Assembly (NCBI RefSeq): GCF_018343535.1
Contig: NZ_JAGYPF010000001.1
Span: 1,240,001 to 1,304,000 of the forward strand
Reading direction: 5' to 3'
Length of the DNA: 64,000 nt
DNA from: Neobacillus rhizophilus
GTDB lineage: Bacteria; Bacillota; Bacilli; Bacillales; Cytobacillaceae
The position numbers were made by a program, and so were the translations under genes. The notes under the pieces were generated by a model. It saw only the letters and a list, made by a program, of their open reading frames with translations, was not told the origin of the DNA and searched no databases. Numbering within the stretch: position 1 is the stretch's first letter; each line of letters starts with the position of its first letter. Of this stretch, positions 1 to 8,201 are shown one piece after another.

Positions 1-1
1 G

Positions 2-365
2 GTGGATGAGGCGTTATTGTTACAGAAAGCAATCATAACAAGCTTTATTTTAGCCTTTGGCGGTTTTAGTGTCCAAGCGCAGGTTGCCAGTATCTTAGCC
101 CAGACTGACATCCGCTTTCGGCCATTCTTTATTGCGCGAATCTTCCAAGGCATTTTTGCCGGGCTCTTAACGCTCCTCTTATGGAATCCCATTTATGTGC
201 GCTTCCAAGGCCATAATCAGCCTGCAGGCGCCCTGCCAGTATTTGGAGATGGAATATGGACAAAGGATTTTTATCATAAAATGCTGGAAACTGGCCCACT
301 CATCACGATTTGCTCCCTATCAATATATATACTAATCTTATTTATCAAGCTAAAAGAAAGTAATA

Positions 366-379
<14 letters not shown>
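2..379 (+). CDS. ylbJ: Sporulation integral membrane protein YlbJ, C-terminal part
   Basis: Only the last 125 codons are inside the window; the gene enters from the left edge, so the GTG at 2 is not a claimed start. The translation has hydrophobic stretches near residues 8-30, 45-62 and 97-115, as expected for a multi-pass membrane protein of the nucleoside-recognition (Gate) domain family. Identification rests on the C-terminal sequence and on position: in B. subtilis ylbJ lies convergent to coaD, exactly as here. YlbJ is needed for normal spore formation in B. subtilis and has been linked to the mother-cell sigma E regulon; that role is inferred by homology. The stop codon overlaps the terminator stem shared with coaD. 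Confidence 0.8.
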
Positions 380-886
<507 letters not shown>

Positions 887-1447
887 TTATTCCCCATTAG
901 ATTTTAAATATATTGTTATAGCAATAATCCCATATTTCTCATGTTTTATCTGCGAGAACCGCCCGACAGAGGAAGGTAAATCGACATCAAAACTATGTTC
1001 ACAGACAATAATTCCTTGGTCCTTAACCACATTCTCTTTATCCATTTTTTCCATTAACCTGATCAGCTCTTGAAGCTTGTACGGCGGGTCCAAGAAAATA
1101 TAGTCAAACATAATTTCTCGTTTAATTAAAGCCTTAAGTGCCCTGTCTGCATCATTCCTGTATACCTCAGTTTTGTCTTCAAACCTGCATGCGCTGATAT
1201 TGTCTTGGATTGTCTGAATTGCTTTGGCGTCCCTGTCGATAAATATCACTTTATCCAAGCCTCTGCTCAGTGCTTCCAAACCTAATCCTCCGCTCCCAGC
1301 AAAGAGGTCAAGCCCGGTACCCCCGTCAAAATAAGGGCCAATCATATTAAATAGGGCTCCCTTCACCTTATCTGTTGTAGGTCTTGTTGTATTACCAGGG
1401 ACAGCTTTAAGAGGACGGCCTTTACAGATGCCAGAAACTACTCTCAC
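887..1447 (-). CDS. rsmD: 16S rRNA (guanine966-N2)-methyltransferase RsmD
   Basis: SAM-dependent methyltransferase acting on G966 (E. coli numbering) of 16S rRNA in the 30S subunit; called YlbH in B. subtilis. The 186-residue protein has the SAM-binding DLFAGSGGLGLEA loop (residues 47-59) and the N-methyltransferase motif DPPY (120-123), which together are diagnostic for the RsmD/UPF0078 family. The start is GTG at 1447 behind GGTGGTGAAC. It is the first gene of the rsmD-coaD pair and is preceded by a structured leader region described separately. Confidence 0.93.
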   Translation of the reverse strand: MRVVSGICKGRPLKAVPGNTTRPTTDKVKGALFNMIGPYFDGGTGLDLFAGSGGLGLEALSRGLDKVIFIDRDAKAIQTIQDNISACRFEDKTEVYRNDADRALKALIKREIMFDYIFLDPPYKLQELIRLMEKMDKENVVKDQGIIVCEHSFDVDLPSSVGRFSQIKHEKYGIIAITIYLKSNGE

Positions 1448-1624
1448 GTGTTCACCACCACATTTTATCCAAAATTACGTTTTTTTACATCCTACCATAG
1501 GCTGCAAAATATAAACAAATTTGTCACATTAGTTTTTTCTTTTCTTACATTTTATAAAAAATTTGCGAAAAAAGGAAATTTTAAATTTCGACGTATAAGG
1601 TTTTGGGTTGTGGAAATAATGTAA

Positions 1625-1770
1625 GTAACAACATCAATTCGAGGATGTTGTTGCCAACCGCGGAGAAGACTTACGTTTCCCCATAAGTTCTTCCTCCGGT
1701 TTCTCCTCTCCCTTTGCCTTCTGTCCTATATCAGGATTTAGAAGGACCCTGCAAAATTTTTGCAGGGTTT
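1625..1770 (-). ncRNA. Structured region upstream of rsmD, position of the ylbH leader RNA
   Basis: The gap between ylbG and rsmD holds three stacked hairpins: 1746-1768 (GC-rich stem with an AAAATTTT centre), 1656-1701 (a long imperfect stem closed by AACCG/CGGTT) and 1627-1652 (AACAACATC/GATGTTGTT). Bacterial comparative work has described a ylbH leader RNA at this exact place in Bacillus; I assign it by location and structure, not by alignment. An open frame runs through it on the minus strand but is probably not a gene. Note that the 1746-1768 stem carries its T-run on the plus strand. Confidence 0.55.
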
Positions 1771-1775
1771 TTTTC
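1746..1775 (+). terminator. Plus-oriented terminator-like hairpin between ylbG and rsmD
   Basis: Stem ACCCTGCAAAA/TTTTTGCAGGGT followed by seven T on the plus strand. No plus-strand gene precedes it after ylbJ. On the minus strand the same stem is preceded, not followed, by the T-type tract, so it is a poor terminator for ylbG. Confidence 0.5.
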
Positions 1776-1814
1776 TTTTTAGGGCAAAAAAAAGATGAGA
1801 TGATTCTCACCTTT

Positions 1815-2090
1815 TTATATCCCCATTTTATAGTCATATTCTTTTGCCTTGTCAGGTGCTGAATTTTCGTATTCCATTTTTAAAAAGGGCTTGTATGAAG
1901 GCTCTACTTTTTTCACGAACGAAAAGGATTGGAGCTTTTCTATAATTTCCTCTGCATCGTCTTGGTTACAGTACACCACAACATATTTTAGCTTTTTTGA
2001 CACATAATGGACATTTCCAAAACGTCTGAGCATTTTGGCCTGTTTTAATGAATACAGCCAAACAACTAATCCTTGTCTTTGAACAAACAT
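1815..2090 (-). CDS. ylbG: YlbG family protein (UPF0298)
   Basis: Small cytoplasmic protein of 91 residues, the usual size for UPF0298/DUF2129. It begins [19 protein letters not shown] and ends in a charged tail, matching YlbG of B. subtilis. The molecular function is not established. It directly follows ylbF (100 bp) in the same direction, and this ylbF-ylbG order is conserved through Bacillaceae. No membrane segment or signal peptide is visible. Confidence 0.85.
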   Translation of the reverse strand: MFVQRQGLVVWLYSLKQAKMLRRFGNVHYVSKKLKYVVVYCNQDDAEEIIEKLQSFSFVKKVEPSYKPFLKMEYENSAPDKAKEYDYKMGI

Positions 2091-2189
2091 AATTTTTTCC
2101 CCTTCATTGCAGGCTTCTTTTTAAATAAGTCTAGCACATGAAAAGGTTTTATTTCAATCCTTACCCCTTTATCCCACATGCTCATTTTT

Positions 2190-2627
2190 TTAACTGCAGC
2201 CACAGCTTCCTCCGCCACCGCAGCCGCTTGAATGACCGTTATCAAAAAACGGGTTGCCGGTCGGGACTTTTATATGCTCGGAGACGGATCGACCAACATG
2301 GAGACTGATTTCATCCAAAAGGCTTTGCAAATCATTTTCCGCCAATTTAAATTCGGCTACGTTTGCGTCCAAGTCCATTTCCCGTTTATATTGACGAATT
2401 TGAGTCATCACATTTTTATAATCAGGATGGTACTTACCAAACCTTTGCACCTCTTCATAAAGGTCTTTAAGCTTCGCAAAACGCTGTATCTTTTGCTGCG
2501 TTTCACGGCTGCTTTGCATTTTATATAAACAAATCCGATAATGTTCAACAATGTCAGATTCGAGAACCATTTTTGCCAGCTGTTCAGCGTAGTCCAGTAA
2601 TTCAACTCTTTCTGATGTAGCAAGCAT
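2190..2627 (-). CDS. ylbF: Regulatory protein YlbF (RicF)
   Basis: Member of the Com_YlbF family. In B. subtilis RicF forms the Ric complex with YmcA (RicA) and YaaT (RicT); the complex acts with RNase Y on mRNA maturation and influences competence, biofilm and sporulation. The 145-residue protein is largely helical and ends in a glycine-rich cysteine tail with Cys136, Cys142 and Cys144, the segment known in the family to help ligate Fe-S clusters. The start ATG at 2627 has a GGAGGTGAG ribosome binding site. It sits between a secreted-protein gene and ylbG. Confidence 0.9.
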   Translation of the reverse strand: MLATSERVELLDYAEQLAKMVLESDIVEHYRICLYKMQSSRETQQKIQRFAKLKDLYEEVQRFGKYHPDYKNVMTQIRQYKREMDLDANVAEFKLAENDLQSLLDEISLHVGRSVSEHIKVPTGNPFFDNGHSSGCGGGGSCGCS

Positions 2628-2690
2628 GTACGCTCACCTCCACTGACATTTTATCACGAAAACCTCCTGAAAGCGAAAAAATCCATTTAA

Positions 2691-3053
2691 TTAGGGGATA
2701 TTTATTACAAACTCCTTTTTCAAACCGTAGGAATTATATTTTAAATCAACCACATCCAGCTTTACCTTGTGGTTCCCTGGAGAAAGATCCTTGATAATGA
2801 ATACTGCCGAGGAGGCTTCGGATTTTTTCTGTCCGTCTACCCAAATGACAATTTTACCCGTTTTTTGTTTTGAATCCTCTGTCTCCCTAAAACTAATTCC
2901 CGTTAAAATGCATTCTACCAGCACTTGATTTCCTTTTGTTTCGTGTTGAACAATCAGCTCAGGTATTTCGTTTGAGATTGCCTTTGCCTCGTGAAGCATT
3001 GAGGCTCCTAAAACCCAGCACAAAATAAAACCAATGAGGATATGTTTTTTCAC
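2691..3053 (-). CDS. Small secreted protein of unknown function
   Basis: I do not recognise this gene. The start is placed at GTG 3053, which lies 8 bases after AAGGAG; an in-frame GTG at 3062 would overlap the ribosome binding site. The product (120 residues) starts with Lys-Lys, then a hydrophobic core and an AKA-type signal peptidase I site near residue 25, so it is probably exported. The mature part is beta-rich (alternating hydrophobic residues, KIVIWVDG, KVKLDVVDL) and resembles a small Ig-like fold, but that is inference. It is inserted between ylbE and ylbF. Confidence 0.65.
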   Translation of the reverse strand: MKKHILIGFILCWVLGASMLHEAKAISNEIPELIVQHETKGNQVLVECILTGISFRETEDSKQKTGKIVIWVDGQKKSEASSAVFIIKDLSPGNHKVKLDVVDLKYNSYGLKKEFVINIP

Positions 3054-3111
3054 CAATATCACTCCTTCTCATGTTTGTATTGTTCGCCTTCTCAATATTT
3101 TTTAATCCAAA

Positions 3112-3147
3112 CAAAAAAAGGCCACATCCAAATTTGGGTGCCCTTTG
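3112..3147 (-). terminator. Terminator after ylbE
   Basis: Imperfect stem AAAGGGCACCCAAA / TTTGGATGTGGCCTTT on the minus strand followed by a T-run, directly behind the ylbE stop codon. Confidence 0.75.
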
Positions 3148-3387
3148 TTAATTTTGGTTTTTCATGGCTTGGAACATGGAGTACATCATTGAAGCCATTT
3201 GCACTCCATTTGTGAATTTCTCCACTTGATCGGGAATGGTTTTTTTGTAATGATGTAATGCTGCAATTTCTAATGATTGAATATCATAAGGATTTCTTGA
3301 CAGTTTCCGATACCAAAGTGGCTGCTCCCGAATAAACCGTTTTAAATCCTTTTGTCCTTCTACATATTCTAAAATTTCCTTGCGCAT
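3148..3387 (-). CDS. ylbE: YlbE-like protein
   Basis: A 79-residue protein matching YlbE of B. subtilis in length and in the MRKEILEYVEG start. An in-frame GTG 9 bases upstream is part of the ribosome binding site GGGTGGGGG, so ATG 3387 is chosen. No function is known for the family; the protein is charged, has no signal peptide, and includes a QPLWYRKLSRNP segment typical of YlbE. It lies 16 bp behind ylbD and is presumably cotranscribed with it. Confidence 0.85.
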   Translation of the reverse strand: MRKEILEYVEGQKDLKRFIREQPLWYRKLSRNPYDIQSLEIAALHHYKKTIPDQVEKFTNGVQMASMMYSMFQAMKNQN

Positions 3388-3403
3388 ATCCCCCACCCTT
3401 TAA

Positions 3404-3811
3404 TTAGTCTTGTCTAAATGAAAATGGATGTTTTGGCCCTTCAGGAGGTTTTACAGGATTATTAGGTGCATTACCGCCTTGAAATTGGGAAACTAGGCCT
3501 TGGATGGCGCCAATCGCCTGGCTGATATTCTGTAGATGGGACTGCATTTGATTGGGATCCATTTTTTTGAAAATCCCCATCACATTGGACATTAAGTCCC
3601 CTTTGGCTTCTTTCTCATCTTTTACCTCCGCAGCTTCACCATCTGAACCAATTTTCTCCCAACGCTGGTCTTCTTCGCCTAATAAGTACCAGTCCTCGTA
3701 TAATTCCTGCCAGGTGGCGTTTCCCTTGCGGACCTCCTTAATAATTTTTGGATTGTTTCTAACAAATTCTTTAAATTTTTCAACGGATGGGTGCAATTTC
3801 TTTTGCGTCAT
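3404..3811 (-). CDS. ylbD: YlbD-like putative spore coat protein
   Basis: Product of 135 residues matching the YlbD_coat family, named because B. subtilis YlbD is a predicted coat component; direct function is not established. The N-terminal half has a KFVRNNPKIIKEVRKG-like charged helix and an aromatic WQELYEDWYLLGEED stretch; the C-terminal part is low-complexity with Gln, Asn and Pro. The start ATG 3811 follows AGGTGAGG; an in-frame TTG/ATG-like start further upstream lacks a site. Order ylbD-ylbE is conserved with B. subtilis. Confidence 0.82.
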   Translation of the reverse strand: MTQKKLHPSVEKFKEFVRNNPKIIKEVRKGNATWQELYEDWYLLGEEDQRWEKIGSDGEAAEVKDEKEAKGDLMSNVMGIFKKMDPNQMQSHLQNISQAIGAIQGLVSQFQGGNAPNNPVKPPEGPKHPFSFRQD

Positions 3812-3939
3812 TATCCTCACCTCTGCCCCTATTCATTCCAATAATAAAGTATGATAAATCATAAGAAATGTGAAACGGCGAATTAGGTTCAAAACATTTA
3901 TTATTAGGCACACAAGTGGTAAGATGGTCAAAGAAACGC

Positions 3940-4053
3940 AAATGAAAACTCGCCGATTGGCGAGGCCGATAGGACGGTTCATGAGGCATAGTTGAATTTA
4001 TGCGTTAGGAAGTATAAATTTGTGAAAATTTATACTTTCCTATTAGCCAAAAA
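3940..4053 (+). repeat. CTCGCC element, copy A (full length)
   Basis: One of six copies in this window. It begins AAATGAAAACTCGCC, has a local hairpin CTCGCC-GATT-GGCGAG, then a small GGCC/GGAC stem, and ends in a long A/T stem (AGGAAGTATAAATTT pairing with AAATTTATACTTTCCT) closing with TTAGCCAAAAA. It lies immediately upstream of the ribosome binding site of the thioesterase gene at 4069, so it would be in that gene's leader. Confidence 0.85.
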
Positions 4054-4068
4054 GAAAGAGGTAAAAAA

Positions 4069-4551
4069 ATGAAACAAGAGTTACGGCAGCTTTTAGAAGA
4101 TTGTATCGAGAATGGCTCGGAATCAGACTTGGAAAGTCTCGCTTCCCTATTACGGGGAGTTCAACAAAAGATTGATATGAACAGTGATACTTATATTGGC
4201 CATCTTCTCCATATGGACAGAAAAATGGACAAAAACACGTGTGAAATTACCATCCCCATTAATCCAATCATTCATAATAATTTAGACATTGTTCATGGCG
4301 GAATAACAGCCACAGTTTTGGATACGGCAATGGGTTCATTAGCAAACTATGTTTTGCCAGAAGGTTTGGGGGCTGTAACCAATCAGCTTAATATCCACTA
4401 TATTGCTCCTGGAATTGGGGACACATTAAGCTGCAAGGCTGACATCATTCATCATGGCACGAAAACAATCGTCGTCTCAGGCACTGCCTACCGAAATGAC
4501 GGCAAAAAAATAGCCTATGCCACTGGCACATTTTTTATCATAAATAAATAA
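4069..4551 (+). CDS. PaaI-type hotdog-fold thioesterase
   Basis: Predicted acyl-CoA thioesterase of 160 residues. The first 45 residues form a helical extension; the rest is a single hotdog domain with the family signature NNLDIVHGGITATVLDTAMG, where His and the following Gly-Gly sit at the substrate site and the Asp is the likely catalytic acid. The acyl substrate cannot be read from sequence. ATG 4069 follows AGAGG. It precedes the 4563 gene by 11 bp, so the two probably form an operon. This pair is absent from the B. subtilis order between ylbD and ylbC. Confidence 0.8.
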   Translation: MKQELRQLLEDCIENGSESDLESLASLLRGVQQKIDMNSDTYIGHLLHMDRKMDKNTCEITIPINPIIHNNLDIVHGGITATVLDTAMGSLANYVLPEGLGAVTNQLNIHYIAPGIGDTLSCKADIIHHGTKTIVVSGTAYRNDGKKIAYATGTFFIINK

Positions 4552-4562
4552 GAAGGGGTTTA

Positions 4563-4937
4563 ATGATAATGGTTACTGCCATTCTTATCCCGATTATTTG
4601 TTTTTATTTCTACCTGCTGACTAAAAAAGAGATGAAAGAGCACGATGAAAAATGGCTTGCTGCAGGGAATGTAAGGGAAGAAGCGATATTAACAGGTGAA
4701 ATTAAAAGCATCGACGAAAGCAAGGAACGTTATTATTATCACCGTTATCTTTTGGTTCAGACAATTAAACTTCAAACTGATGCTAAAATAATCACTGCCA
4801 AAAGAATGACTCCTGTTACGAAAAACATGGAAAAATGCTTATTTACACCAGGCCATTTCATTCGTCTATATGGGAGCTGGGAAGGAAATACGTTTTTATT
4901 TAACCGATTTGAATCGAAAACTTCAAATGTCAAATAA
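4563..4937 (+). CDS. Small membrane-anchored protein of unknown function
   Basis: I do not recognise this gene. The 124-residue product has one N-terminal hydrophobic segment (residues 3-19) followed by a lysine/glutamate-rich cytoplasmic-type domain with alternating beta-like strands (YYYHRYLLVQTIKLQ, FIRLYGSWEGNTFLFNRF). Topology would be a single N-terminal anchor. An alternative ATG lies 6 bases downstream; AAGGGG precedes both. It is coupled to the thioesterase gene and ends just before the 3' end of the group II intron. Confidence 0.6.
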   Translation: MIMVTAILIPIICFYFYLLTKKEMKEHDEKWLAAGNVREEAILTGEIKSIDESKERYYYHRYLLVQTIKLQTDAKIITAKRMTPVTKNMEKCLFTPGHFIRLYGSWEGNTFLFNRFESKTSNVK

Positions 4938-5008
4938 TGGTAGAGTAAGAAACTGATTTCAGAGGGATAGCCTTTCGGCTATCTCTTTTACTTTCAGTTC
5001 CTCCTTAT

Positions 5009-5045
5009 CAAACCGTACGTGAAGTTTTCCCTCATACGGCTTTCC
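5009..5045 (-). ncRNA. Group II intron domain V
   Basis: A 34-base hairpin with the catalytic AGC triad: AGCCGTATGAGGG, GAAA-type turn, CTTCACGTACGGTTT. Position behind the RT gene and sequence fit domain V. Confidence 0.85.
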
Positions 5046-5075
5046 GACGTTCTTCTTTCTTTGGCTTTACGGAGA

Positions 5076-6377
5076 CTAACTAGCCAATTTCACTAATAAA
5101 TGACCAATTTCTTTTCGTACGTCTATTAAATTCCCATGTTTCATACGACTATTTCTTTTCTTGTTATAGAATAATGTTAGGCGTTCTAACACATACCAAT
5201 CAATCCGATTAAGCCATTTCTTTGCATTAAGTGATATGAGATAGTAATTTTTGAAACCTTGTAGTTTCTTGTTTAATCCGATCACCAAGTCATGAATATC
5301 CATGTACAATTTTGCCCTTGGCTCAGTGTATGCCTTAATTTTTGCACGCATTTTCTTCATTGCGTTCTTTTTCGGGATGTGTGACATCACAAATAATGTG
5401 TAACCGCCTTTCCGACGGATTGGAAACTTCCTATTATGAAATCCTAAGAAGTCAAAACCCTCTATATCATCCCAAAGATGAACCAATCTTGATTTATCTC
5501 GATTAATTGAAAGGTCCAGTTTTCCCATTATTGCTTGAATAACTTTAATGCTTTTAAGTGCATGTTGTTTAGTGTTGCACATGATGACGAAGTCATCCGC
5601 ATACCTGACCAGTTCACCTAAATGATTAAATCGCTTCTCCCAAATTTTATCCATTGTGTTTAAATAGATATTCGCTAACAGCGGGGAGATAACACCACCT
5701 TGCGGTGTTCCAGAAATCGGATTTCTAATCTTACCTTCTTCCATGATGCCCGCCTTCAGCCACTTACGAATTAGCTTTAGAACTCTGCGGTCACTGATAC
5801 GTTGTTCGACCAATTTCATCAATTTATCTTGGTTGATGTTATCAAAATATCCTTGGATATCGACGTCTACTACCCAAAAACATTTCTTACTCGCTTTTCG
5901 TATCTTTGCCATGGCTTGATGAGCATTACGTTTAGGACGAAAACCAAATGAGCAATCATGAAAGTCAGCCTCAAAAATAGGTTCAATAACCATCTTAGTA
6001 GCCATTTGTGCAACTCTATCTTTAATGGTTGGGATTCCTAATGGACGTTTCTTCCCGTCATCCTTTGGTATGTAGGTTCTTAGGACTGGATTGGGATGAT
6101 ATCTGTTCTCTTTCAACTCTAGGTAGAGTTCGTTCAAGAACTTCTTCTCTCCGTATTCCTCGACGATATTTACAATCGATTGTCCATCTACGCCCCCACT
6201 GCCTTTCTTTCGTTTCACACGTTGCCAGGCTTCCCATAGGATATCAGGACGATAAATTTTGTCATATAAAGCATGAAATCTACGGCTAGTGTTTTCCTTG
6301 GCACAAAGATATAACGTCTTCCAGAGTTCTTGAGCTTTTACTTTATTGGTGTAGTTAGCCATTTTCTTGGCATTCAC
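5076..6377 (-). CDS. ltrA: Group II intron reverse transcriptase/maturase
   Basis: A 433-residue protein needed for splicing and retrohoming of the intron that carries it. The RT domain spans roughly residues 60-330 and shows GGVDGQSI, RPLGIPTIKDR, FGFRPKRNAHQA, GTPQGGVISPLLANIYL and the catalytic RYADDFVI. A thumb/maturase X domain follows (GFDFLGF onward, about 310-430). No zinc or HNH endonuclease domain is present, so the protein is of the short class. The frame is intact with all catalytic residues, so the copy could be active. Upstream minus-strand sequence is intron RNA, not a promoter region. Confidence 0.93.
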   Translation of the reverse strand: MNAKKMANYTNKVKAQELWKTLYLCAKENTSRRFHALYDKIYRPDILWEAWQRVKRKKGSGGVDGQSIVNIVEEYGEKKFLNELYLELKENRYHPNPVLRTYIPKDDGKKRPLGIPTIKDRVAQMATKMVIEPIFEADFHDCSFGFRPKRNAHQAMAKIRKASKKCFWVVDVDIQGYFDNINQDKLMKLVEQRISDRRVLKLIRKWLKAGIMEEGKIRNPISGTPQGGVISPLLANIYLNTMDKIWEKRFNHLGELVRYADDFVIMCNTKQHALKSIKVIQAIMGKLDLSINRDKSRLVHLWDDIEGFDFLGFHNRKFPIRRKGGYTLFVMSHIPKKNAMKKMRAKIKAYTEPRAKLYMDIHDLVIGLNKKLQGFKNYYLISLNAKKWLNRIDWYVLERLTLFYNKKRNSRMKHGNLIDVRKEIGHLLVKLAS

Positions 6378-6911
6378 TGACTCTTACCTCCTTCCAACAT
6401 ATGAACGAAGTAGGGTATTGGCTTTTGCCGTCCTTCCCTAGACAATGTTATGTTGTCATTGTCATCATTGGTACTATGACCCCCTCCGACTCCCTCTCAT
6501 CCATTCACCACTTCGTTTACACTTATAGGTTTCTGCTTTACTTTCGTATGAAAGTGACGAGGAGGGTATCCCCAGTTCCGTTAATTACTTTCCTAACATG
6601 TCGCTCCCCTTACCCCGAGAGATTCCTTGGTGCTGCTTTCCCAAGTTCTTCACACCTTCCATGGTCTTCGCCCATATACTCAAGGCTCGACTTCTCTTTA
6701 GCCACCGACGGTGGGTTCCTTTGACGAGACGGCAGGATTCACTTAATGTTACAACCTGTTAGTTTGCTCGCACTCTGCTAGAGAGTTACTTTGTCACAGG
6801 GCTTCAACCTTAGAGTTTCTTCACCAGTTGCCTGTCAGCTACTGAGCGTCTTGGTACTTACTCAGATTGGACTTTCACCAATTAGCAATTAACGGCTTGC
6901 TGGGCACGCAA

Positions 6912-6957
6912 TAAAAAAGGAGAAAAATGCAGGATATACTGCTTTTTCTCCTTTTTA
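6912..6957 (-). terminator. Terminator of ylbC, insertion site of the intron
   Basis: Minus-strand stem GGAGAAAAAGCAG / CCTGCATTTTTCTCC followed by TTTTTTATTGC and then the first base of the intron. The stem overlaps the ylbC stop codon. It is nearly symmetrical and could also work in the other direction. Confidence 0.85.
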
Positions 6958-8022
6958 TTGTTCTGTTTTTTGGATAAAGTTTTGCGTATAATATTTTTGA
7001 TATACACCAACACCAAGATGGGTGAATTCCTTATTTAATAACGAATCCCTGTGGCCCTTGCTGTTCAGCCACCCTTCAACCGCAGCAGGCCCGTCCGTAT
7101 AATTCGCGGCGATATTCTCACCAGCCGTTTTATAGGCAACCTCAGCTTTATTTAATCGATCGGCAAGACTGCCAAATTTTTTAGATGTATGTGAAAAATC
7201 ATTATTCAATGCCATATCCTTACTATGGCCAAATGCTACTTCAGCCGTACTGTCGTCCCATTTTAATGGATCCAATTTGTACCTTTGCCTTAACACATTT
7301 GAAATATCAAAAATTTCTTGTTCTGCCCCTGTTTCGATCTTTTCCCACATTTCTTCGTCAGGCAGAGGCTGATCGATTAATTCACCGCGGTACACGAGCT
7401 CATATGGGCGCTGCTTGATAAACGTCTCTGCATTTAAAATGCGTACGCTTGAAAGAGTACCAGTGAATTTATCAATATAAAGCTGAAAAAAAACATCCCC
7501 CAGCTGAATGATTGGTCGAAGGTTTAAATCTGTGTCATTTAATTCAAACCGATAGTTATTCCCATTCAAATCGATATTGATATTCGTTTCGAAAAATTGA
7601 GTATTAAATATTTCTTCCACCGGCTGCCCGATCTCAAAAGGCGATATATTCAAATTTTCACCAAGGACGAAAATCGTTGCTACCTGACTATTTTCAATCC
7701 CAACTTGAACATAACGTTTAAAGTCCAAGTTATAAATATACCATTGATAGCCATATGGAGTCTCATCAATTCGCTGTGGTTCCCCTAGTTCTTTGACAAT
7801 GTCCGCAGCATTTTTGCCTATCAATAAAGACAAACCTTCTTCAGGTTTTTTCAATTTATTGTTTGATTGTGAATTAGAATTTTGCTGATAAGTTTGTTCC
7901 ATTTCTGATGTGCTGTCTTTCTTTATTAAAACCTTATCCTGATTTTTTTCATTTATGCCAACATAAAAGCCAATTGTGACGATTACCGCAGAAAGTACCA
8001 AAATTCTTAAAAGCGTCTTCAG
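6955..8022 (-). CDS. ylbC: CAP-domain secreted protein YlbC
   Basis: Predicted exported or membrane-anchored protein with a C-terminal CAP (SCP/PR-1) domain, as in YlbC and the spore protein YkwD. A hydrophobic N-terminus precedes a Ser/Gln/Asn-rich linker, a CAP-associated domain (about residues 60-200) and the CAP domain (about 225-350) with GHSKDMALNNDFSHTS, TAGENIAANY and GHRDSLLN. The only in-frame start that gives a complete signal peptide (Lys-Thr-Leu-Leu-Arg, then hydrophobic) is CTG at 8022, 8 bases behind GAGAGGG; the first ordinary start is TTG 8001, which has no site. The biological role is unknown. Confidence 0.82.
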   Translation of the reverse strand: MKTLLRILVLSAVIVTIGFYVGINEKNQDKVLIKKDSTSEMEQTYQQNSNSQSNNKLKKPEEGLSLLIGKNAADIVKELGEPQRIDETPYGYQWYIYNLDFKRYVQVGIENSQVATIFVLGENLNISPFEIGQPVEEIFNTQFFETNINIDLNGNNYRFELNDTDLNLRPIIQLGDVFFQLYIDKFTGTLSSVRILNAETFIKQRPYELVYRGELIDQPLPDEEMWEKIETGAEQEIFDISNVLRQRYKLDPLKWDDSTAEVAFGHSKDMALNNDFSHTSKKFGSLADRLNKAEVAYKTAGENIAANYTDGPAAVEGWLNSKGHRDSLLNKEFTHLGVGVYQKYYTQNFIQKTEQ

Positions 8023-8140
8023 AGGCTACACCCTCTCTATTACTATTTCTACCATTGTATGTACTGTTAGAATAATTATAGCATTTATATCTTTTTAAGT
8101 AATACCCGTTTTCCTAAAATGTCTGAAAATGCTTAATTAA

Positions 8141-8171
8141 AAAAGAAAACAGGCACCGGGGCGCCTGTTTA
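8141..8171 (-). terminator. Terminator of ylbB
   Basis: Stem AAACAGGCGCC / GGTGCCTGTTTT on the minus strand followed by CTTTTTT, 30 bp behind the ylbB stop. Confidence 0.8.
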
Positions 8172-8201
8172 GAAATATTTGTCCTATAATAAATTACTAT
8201 T

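Larger units (their letters stand above)
4944..6907 (-). mobile_element. Group II intron, probably class C
   Basis: On the minus strand the element begins GTGCCCAGC at 6907 (group II introns start GUGYG) and continues through about 530 bases of domain I-IV-like sequence with typical segments such as GTGAAAGTCCAATCTGAG. An RT ORF follows (5076-6377), then domain V at 5009-5045 (AGCCGTATGAGGG stem, CTTCACGTACGGTT partner). The exact 3' end is uncertain (about 4940-4965); the hairpin at 4960-4990 may be domain VI or the terminator of the convergent gene. The RT lacks an HNH domain and the intron follows an intrinsic terminator, both class C traits. Confidence 0.85.

Noticed and set aside
1634..1837. 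A 67-codon minus-strand frame between ylbG and rsmD.
   Set aside because: It runs through all three hairpins of the leader region, overlaps ylbG, and is low in normal amino-acid composition. No ribosome binding site for a likely start.
3942..3995. Several repeat copies can be read as an Arg-rich peptide starting MKTRRLASPLGRR.
   Set aside because: Copies B and D have internal stops, copies B and E lack ATG, and no ribosome binding site precedes most copies. The synonymous-looking changes are better explained by helix pairing.
6401..6724. Plus-strand frame of 107 codons behind the intron RT.
   Set aside because: It is antisense to the intron's domain I RNA and has no ribosome binding site.
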